DNA of 64,000 nt. Source: Auriscalpium vulgare (lineage: Eukaryota; Basidiomycota; Agaricomycetes; Russulales; Auriscalpiaceae). The DNA is taken from contig JAHBBC010000001.1 in NCBI GenBank assembly GCA_019915015.1, positions 1,922,001 through 1,986,000 of the forward strand, read 5' to 3'. Numbering within the stretch: position 1 is the first letter of the stretch; each line of letters starts with the position of its first letter. Of this stretch, positions 56,804-64,000 are shown one piece after another. The notes beneath the pieces were generated by a model. The model had not been told where the DNA came from. It worked only from the letters and a program-made list of their open reading frames with translations, and searched no databases. The position numbers were made by a program, and so were the translations under genes.

Positions 56804-56925
56804 GGTTGGGAGAGTGCGGTAGTGAGTGAGCGAGGCGCCCGTCCTTGACGACTCGTCCCAAATTGGTGCGTGAGACCCGCCGTGCCGTCGACCGACGCCG
56901 TGACCGACGTCGACGCCGACCGCGC
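56804..56925. promoter_or_regulatory. Compact bidirectional promoter, 122 bp
   Basis: Two start codons on opposite strands lie 122 bp apart. Both 5' UTRs and core promoters must fit in this GC-rich space, so shared regulation of the small membrane protein and GPI18 is likely. Confidence 0.6.
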
Positions 56926-58297
56926 ATGGCAATGCGCTCCCGCCGCCACCGCCGCCTGCTCGCTCTCCTCACCGTCGTCTCCCGCGTCCTCACCGGCGTC
57001 CTCCTCTACCTCTCCTCCCACCTCCCGCTCTTCGACGCTTCCCCGCGCACCGTCCTCCCGCCCTCCGACTTCCCGTCCCTCGCCTCGTCCCTCCTGCGCT
57101 GGGACGCGTTCTACTTCCGCGCCGTCGCCGAGCATGGGTACGTCTACGAGCAACAGTGGGCTTTCTTCCCAGGCATGCCGCTCCTCCTGCGCGCGCTCGC
57201 GCTGCTCCCGACCGTGCTGCAGCCGCTTGCCCCCGTAGCGGCCGCGAGCGCGTCCGTGCACACACTGTACGAACTGACCGCGCTGCATTTCCCTCGCGCG
57301 CCGGCCTTCGCGTACCTCGCAGCGCTGCTCTCGCTGCTCCCACTGAGCCCCGCGACGCTCTATTTCGCGGAGCCGCTCTTCACGCTCTTTTCGTATAAGG
57401 GTGCGTTGTGTCTTTCACCGCGCATGGATGATCTGATGCTACGACACAGGCATGCTCGCGTGTGCGCGCAAATCGCACTTCACCGCCTCCATTTTCTTCT
57501 TTCTCGCGGCTACCATCCGTTCCAACGGTATCTTGCTCGCCATCTACGTGCCCTGGGACATCCTCGTGGATCCCTTCCTCCGCACCCGAAACCTCGTAAG
57601 TCGTCACTCTATCTCCAGACCGCGCTCACCGCGCCCCCAGCGCCACCTTTTACCCTCCACCGTCCTGCGCGCGGGGCTACATGCCCTCGCCCCGCTCCTC
57701 CCATCCCTCATCCACCAAGCCCGCGCCTATCGTGCATTCTGCCTGCCCCCGCCGGGCCTCGCCGCCCCCGAATGGTGCGGTCGCGCGCTCCCGTCCATCT
57801 ACACGCATGCGCAGAGCACGTACTGGCGCGTCGGCTTCCTCACGTACTGGACGCCCGCGCAGGCGCCGAACATCCTCCTCGCGCTGCCCGTGCTCGCGCT
57901 CCTCCTGTGGTGGTCCGCCACGACCCTGCACACCCAAATCACCGCCCTCCTCCGCCCGCCACAGAGCGGAGCCCCGAAGGACCTGCCGCACGCCCCGTCG
58001 CTCATCCCGCACGCGCTGCACGCGCTCGTCCTCGCGCTCACGCTCCTCCTCGCCGCGCACACCCAAATCGCCCTGCGCCTAGCGCCCGCGCTCCCCGCGA
58101 CTGCGTGGGCCGGTGCCGCGCTCCTGGCCGCGCCGCCGCCGCCATCCGGCAGCGTGCACTGGGGCCCGGATGTCCGCGGGGGAAAGACAAAGACGCACGC
58201 GTGGAGGGCCCGGCTGGGCCGCGCGTGGGTGGGCTGGAGCGTCGTGTGGGGTGCGACGAGCGTGGTGCTGTGGGGGGCGTTCCTGCCGCCGGCCTAG
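56926..58297 (+). CDS. GPI18: GPI mannosyltransferase 2 (PIG-V/Gpi18)
   Basis: Three exons (56926-57400, 57450-57595, 57641-58297) give 425 residues, close to the usual 430. The lumenal motif SSLLRWDAFYFRAVAEHGYVY carries the conserved W-D pair of the PIG-V catalytic loop, followed by QWAFFPGMPLLLRA. Other conserved pieces are SPATLYFAEPLFTLFSY, RKSHFTASIFFFLAATIRSNG, YWRVGFLTYWTPAQAPNILL and many hydrophobic helices (about eight). The enzyme adds the second mannose to the GPI core in the ER lumen. An in-frame ATG two codons downstream (56932) could also serve as start. The C-terminal helix region is rich in Ala/Leu and poorly conserved in general. Confidence 0.93.
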
Positions 58298-58942
58298 CCG
58301 TGCTTTTTTAAACAATAGGCGGAGGCCGTTGCGCGCGTTCGGCGGTGTAAAAGTCGGGCTGCTGCAGGGCAATGGCTCAGCACGGCTCAAGGCGGTGAGG
58401 GGACTCTGCATCGTGCCAGAGGACCTTGCGGGTTTGGGCGACCATGCCAATTCTGATTTATTGCGCGGAGAGCCTTGTATTGACGATGAGGAGTATTCTT
58501 CATGGAAGCATCAATATCGGCCTAACCGTTTCCTCAATATCCTAACCGTTTCCTCAATACCTCGCCTTAGCGCACGGGTATGTACTGCTGTGGCTTTCTA
58601 GAACACTGGCTGCCCGCACAAGTGCGTTATTTGCTGTTATTGTTCATGATGTCAGATGCTTGTCACCATATATATACAAATACAACAAACGAATAGAACA
58701 CCATAAAGTATCAGTCACAGTCAAAGGTCGTCGACTGGTCGGAAACAAAACCATATTCGGTGTCAAGGGTATACAATTTCGATGGTATGTTATTATGTGG
58801 GTTTTCAATAAAGCGAAGTGTCATGGGGCATGACAAAAGCGAGTGTCGTTCGCCTGCAGAGTCTTGTCAAAGATACAGATACAATCGGAGAAGTCGCGTT
58901 TGGAATGATGGAAGTTACAGAGAGAGAGGCTGCAACGACTAG
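58298..58942. other. Convergent spacer with a 20-bp tandem repeat
   Basis: About 645 bp between the GPI18 stop and the stop of the DUF3712 gene. Two adjacent copies of cctaaccgtttcctcaata(t/c) lie at 58521-58560. No gene recognised. Confidence 0.5.
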
Positions 58943-61900
58943 TCAGACCGTGTCCGCGGAAGATGACAGCCAGCAAAGACGCACCAATGGCACCGGTATG
59001 GCGTCACCACTGCTGGGCGACGGCGCGGGTGTCGCCGCCACGGGCGCGTTCGTCACTTTCGCAAGAGACGTCGGATGCAGCACGTCGCTGAGCGCCTGGC
59101 CCACCGCCGACGTCGCCTGCCCCACGGCCGACGTCGCATGGTCCACGTCGGTCACAATTTGGCTGGCGACGCTGGTGATTGCGGAGGCTGCGCCGCTCGC
59201 AACGGAACCCACAGCAGACGTGAGTTTCCCGGCCTCAGACAAGCTGAGGCTCTGTGCGGCGGCCTTGAGCCCGTCGAGCCCCCCTAAGCCTAAGCCTAAG
59301 ATATCGTAGTTCGTCGGCACGTTCAGCTGCGTCAGATGTAGCCACGGGATGGTGTAGCCGCCTTCCACACTAAGCAGCGCGTCAGCAGTTACTCGGTGGG
59401 GTTGAGAACATAGGTGCGAGACTCACGTTACGGTCGCGGCGGCGAACACGTCCAGTCGGCCGAGCGGGGTGATGAGCAGCGCTGGGACTGCGCCCTGTGT
59501 GAGGAAGACGTTGCCAAACTTGCCACTGTTCGCTGTGCTGTGCGCAGGGACGGTGAAGCTGCTGAACGCTTGGTCGAAATGGGCGTAAGTCTCGCCGTTG
59601 ACGCCCGAGTCGACCTGGGAGAAAGAGATCGTCAAGGCGGCATCAAGCGAGTTGGTGATCTGCAGTAGAGACACGTTTTGTGAGGCGTAACAAGTGCAGC
59701 AAGGGCACACTCACGTCGAAGTCAATATCAATCGTGCTGTGGAGAATTGCATCCAGGCCAACGTAGGCGTTGATGTGGGTGATAATAGGAGGAAGATTCA
59801 AGCCTAGATAGTAACCGTCAGCGATTTCACGTATAATGAAGCGGAGTGCGCACCTTGCAGGCTGGAACTCAACGAGATGCCTTCCAGCGCGGGTATCAAT
59901 GATACGTAAGGCGAGCTCTCAGAGTCACCCTTAATCGTGAGGGGCAGGGTCTTGTCCGACTGCAGGAAGTCCGACAGGAAGCTCTGAAACCGTGGATTAG
60001 ATGACGGGATGAACGCAGTTCTAGTGCACTGACCTGCGCTGTTGTATCGTTCGCGTTGTCCGGCTGGTAGTGGAAGTGTGACGGGACCTCGTTTTGCCCA
60101 GGGACGAGGTCGAGCGTCTGTGAGCGCTAGTCAGCGAAAGTAAAACAAAATAAGCAACAAATGACGCAGACATCGACGACGGCTCTTCCAAGCTTAGTGC
60201 CTTCGTAGAATACAGCGAACGAAACATCGTTCGTCAGCAGCGATATGTTCGAGGGGTTTTGAAGGGTCGTCGTTAGATCTGCGTTAACGTATGCTCTTCC
60301 CCCTCCACTGCCAGTAATCTTCACATCGCTCAGATCGGCCTTGCCCCCGAATCCTCCAATGCCTGACATCCAGGAAGCCGTCGGTGAGAAAAGGATGCAG
60401 TGAGAGTCGAATATCTCACGTACCTTTCAAGGCGGTACCTACGTCAAAAGGAATACCAGCGATCGGGACGTCTCCAATGGACGTTCTACCAACCACATCT
60501 GCTGTGCCGTGGAGTTCAAACTGAACGTCATCTGTGTCCGTGACACCAGCGAAGAAATGCGCGAAAGCCGCGTCGTTCAACGACTGGAGGGTCCGGTTTG
60601 CGAACGTGATTTGGAGATCAGCAAGGTTCCCGGTCGACACACCGCCCACAGTAGGATTGATCGGAAGTTTGAGCTAACAATGAGGTATGTATAAGTGAGC
60701 AATCGAAGGGGGCAGCCCATTGGTTTGGCGCACCTCGGCGATGTCGGTCCCGGAGACGCCCAGAATGATATCCTCGGCAGCCTGTACCACTTGCAGAGAA
60801 AAGCCGAAGGGGTTCTTGTACTCGGCAAGGGTGTGCTGAGAACTGGCGAGGGGGGCAAATGCCTCGCCGGATTCAGTCATCACGACTTCGAGGTCAGAAA
60901 GCGTGATAGAATCGATAATCTAGCAAAGACTCAGCAGGGATAACACAAAGATGCAATGAGCTTACCGTGAACTTCTGTCCCGGTAGGATCACCTCGAGGA
61001 CCAAAGTCTTAAAGGCAGTACTGAGCCACGTGACAGGCTGGCTGGAATCCGTAGGTTGCACAGAATCTCCGTAGACACTGAGGGTTTGATTATCCCCGAC
61101 AAGGTACTGGGAGAATAGCTTCCCGATGGTATTTAGATCGTCCCCACTTTGAGGCACGATCCGACCAGTCAGATGTTCCTTGACAGTGCTCTGGGGAGGT
61201 AGTACGAGGTTGGCGCCCGACAGAGGTCCGACGAAAGTATTCTCGAAGAAGGCGCGGAAGCCCACGTTCCCTAAATCGATGCCAAGTTCTGTGGAGATCA
61301 TAGTCAGCAAGGGCAGTCTGAGGAAGTACGTGATGGATGCCACGCACGCGCAGGAGAAGGAATGAGTGAGTCGGTCTCAATGTGGATGCCACCGGCTGGA
61401 TCATCAGAGGGCAACTGAAAGTTGCTGATCGTCACACCAGGAAGGTTATTGAAGGCTTTGAAAGAGACGTCCTTGGTAAGGGATACTCCGTCGAAGATCG
61501 TCCCGAGAGCAGTAACCCGCAGCTTGTTTGTTGAGATGGTCCAAGTGAAGCTCGGATTATGCAGGAGGTACGTCGCAAATGCCGTGAACCTTGCAGAGCC
61601 GTTAGAGCAAACAGTGGGCTCCACCATAAAATACTTACTGGTCCTGATCCGTGATCGTCAGGTGGCTGTTGGTAGACAGGTCAGGGACGCCATCGTTGGC
61701 AGCGCCGCAGACTAAGAACATGTCAGCAAAATTGGAGTGGCGCGCGGAATGCTTCTGGACGTACTCGGGGGAAGTGATATCTGCGCTATATTGTGACCTT
61801 GCCATGTAACGCTGGTCCGGATAGTCAGATGAGTGCGGGCTCAAGACAGCCAAAACATGACGTACGTGACGGGTTCCACGAAAGTGATCAAAGCATCCAG

Positions 61901-64000
61901 AGGTCCTATATTTGTCAACGAACCCTTGAGCGCAAGGTCGAACCCATCGTCGGAGATATTCCTATATGCGTGGATCAGACATTGACAATGCGTAAGTACA
62001 CAACTGTGTCACTACGCACGTGATATTCGCAGAGGTGAAAGTGAGCTCGGATCCCGACACAAGCGTCTGCACAATCGGCGGAGCGACAGCACCGATCAAA
62101 TACAATGCGGTTTGATCGGTCTAAACAGTGATCAACCTCCCGTCAAGGTAACAAACATGCAATAAAAACTCACAATCGCAGGGACGTTATACTGATTGAA
62201 CGTAAGTTGGGTCGCGTCTGAAACCTTTATCAGGATAAGCTTTGCGAAGAGAGGGAGCACCACGTACAGTCATCGAGCTTGACTTGACTGTCTACGGCCA
62301 ATGTCACTAGCAGATTCTTGAGCGCATTCAAGATCGCGCTGTCCACATCGAACTGCTTCCCGCTGAAGATACCAACATTAGCAGTAATTGGAGGAAAGGT
62401 GCGCACCGCACATACCTGACGCATGTAGGCTTGCTGGTATCAACAGTCGTTGTAATCTAAAAACAGTGAGCTCGGTATGTCGGTCGCGTGATCGATGTGC
62501 TCCGCGACGCACCGGCGAGTGGAAGCTCGGATTCTGTATCACGATACCGAACAACTGTACCAAGGGGCCGAGGTCGACGTGATTATCTTGCGAGCCATAT
62601 AACAGCAGCTCGATGATGGTCAAAGGATCGAGATTGAATTCAAAGGGAAGCTGCGCTGACGTAACGTTGGAGTGTCCGTCGGCATGTACTGGAGACGATG
62701 ACAAGTCCACGTTGTCGATCTTGCCAAGCGTCAGATCCTTGAACGTCGCCGTCGCTGTCACACGAAGCAGGTTGATGCTCGCTGTGAACGGGTTGCTCAA
62801 TGTGAACGACGTCGCCGCGATCCCCGTCTGCACGATATTGACAGGAAAAGTGAGCGCCGCGGATCCAATGAGATTCTGGTGCAAGGCGGGGATCGTGACC
62901 GGAGACAGACGGATCTCGGAGAGCGCCTCCTTCAGTGAGTCGATGACCGTCGCGCTCTGAGAGCCCTGGATCGTCGTATCCGACGAAACACCCTGCAAAT
63001 AGTTTTCGAGCAGCGCCTGCCCTGCGGAGACAGCACCTCCCTGCGGAGCGTAATGGACATCTGCGGATATGTGAGGAGGCTATCACACATATCACATCAT
63101 GAAGCACGCTCACCGATGGCGTAGGTTGCGTTCCCAGGGATGATCACGATGTCACTCTGCAAGGGCAATGAGATTTGGTGGCATTCATATATGGAGCAAC
63201 GTACTATGTCGGCAGTCCCAATTTGTTGGTCCCTAAAGATGGCATTCAACAGATGCTCCCAAGTCATGGGCTGAAGACGCTTACTGGAAGAGAAGACCAA
63301 ACTCGACATCACCAGCCCCTGAGTAGATTCACCGTCAATATGTATTAACAAAATCTTTGGACCTAGGGCGGCGCACCAAGCGTGATGTTGCTACAAGGTA
63401 TCATATGAGCCTCAGTCTTCAAGATCTGTTGACAAAGTATGCCCACCTGGGATTAAACAACGACGCGCTGACTTTGATGAGCAAATAATCCGGGAAACCG
63501 TGATTGACGTCCAAAGACGTGACGATAGACGGCTTGGAATTGAGGCCCTGCAGGCCCGCAATCGACGTGCTCACAGAGAACGCGATGTTGGTCAGCGAGA
63601 GCAGCCCGACCGCCGTGCTTGCGTCCGTGTTCGCGTTGCCGGCCAGATCTAGCGCCTGGTTTTCCGACGTCGCCGTCGACGCCAGGAAATCCTGAAACGC
63701 GCCGTGCTGATTGTTGAACACGGCGAACGGCACGCCCGAGAAGCCGAGGTGGATGATGCGCTGCTGGACGTCGGTCGTGCTGGGGCCTTTAGGCACGACG
63801 AGCTCGGCGAAGGGCTGCCCACCAGTCGACACGGAGATGTTCTGCTCCAGCGCCTTGATGTCCACGGGGAAATTGAAGGGCAAGCCGAAGGCGGCGGTCG
63901 TGTCGTTGCTGCTCGTTGACGGGCCGTACGCAGTGTCCGGAGTGAATTGGAGGTCCAGCTCGTTGAGATTGATGGACTTGATGATAGTGAGCTTGCCCTG
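58943..64000 (-). CDS. Large DUF3712-type repeat protein, 3' part (5' end beyond window)
   Basis: A long intron-rich minus-strand gene runs in from the right edge and stops at 58943. Its exons encode several repeats of a beta-rich module with the pattern 'PFTASINLLRVTATATFKD ... LPFEFNLDPLTIIELL', 'LPFNFPVDIKALEQNISVS' and 'ITNSLDAALTISFSQVD', typical of the fungal DUF3712 (LEA-14/AsmA-like) family. At least four modules can be seen between 59.4 and 64 kb. The last is followed by YTIPWLHLTQLNVPTNYD and an Ala/Ser-rich helical tail (TSAVGSVASGAASAITSVA). Relatives are membrane-anchored by an N-terminal helix, here outside the window. Function is unknown; a role at the vacuole or plasma membrane is suggested only by topology. 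Not every exon was traced. Confidence 0.8.

Noticed and set aside
1..64000. CRISPR arrays, bacterial operons, insertion sequences
   Set aside because: Intron-rich eukaryotic gene structure throughout; no regularly spaced repeats and no transposase-like frame.

Overview
This window is nuclear DNA from a filamentous basidiomycete, most likely an Agaricomycete close to the wood-decay polypores. I infer this from the dense, short (about 45-70 nt) GT-AG introns, the GC-rich coding sequence, the seven-helix membrane protein and F-box styles typical of that class, the DUF3712 repeat protein, and a secreted subtilisin family. The species cannot be named from sequence alone.

Left part (1-22.6 kb) is mostly housekeeping. 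In order it holds: a truncated seven-helix membrane protein; a small cysteine-rich protein (2509-3089, -); the endosomal/TGN syntaxin TLG2 (+); the chaperonin subunit CCT6 (-); a 1370-residue low-complexity nuclear-type protein (-); the complex I subunit NDUFB2 (+); ferrochelatase HEM15 (-); an unknown Ser/Pro-rich protein (+); the RNase P/MRP subunit RPR2/Rpp21 (-); a double F-box-like protein (+); and an MFS sugar transporter (-). For most of these I traced every exon junction by reading phase. The frames close without errors, so base quality is good here.

Middle part (24.5-49.6 kb) is the distinctive accessory region: four paralogous secreted subtilisin-like proteases in the order A(-), B(+), C(+), D(-). 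B and C are a direct tandem pair that also shares decayed upstream sequence. C and D converge within 155 bp. A and D resemble each other more than B and C. All four keep a 9-nt microexon in the propeptide and an 11-nt microexon that carries the catalytic Asp. Between A and B lies a disturbed 8.5 kb stretch. It holds a muskelin (kelch) gene with about seven single-base frame breaks, a 0.47 kb tandem duplication whose copies differ mainly in homopolymer lengths, and an unrecognised gene bracketed by a 17-bp direct repeat.

Right part (50.5-64 kb) returns to single-copy genes: a GTPBP1-type translational GTPase (-); an NFKBIL1-like protein with an HPD motif (+); a divergent pair made of a small single-pass membrane protein (-) and the GPI mannosyltransferase GPI18/PIG-V (+); and the 3' part of a large DUF3712 repeat protein (-) that runs off the window.

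Microexons of 9-12 nt recur in at least seven genes of the window, so simple ORF calling misses essential residues, including the protease active site.
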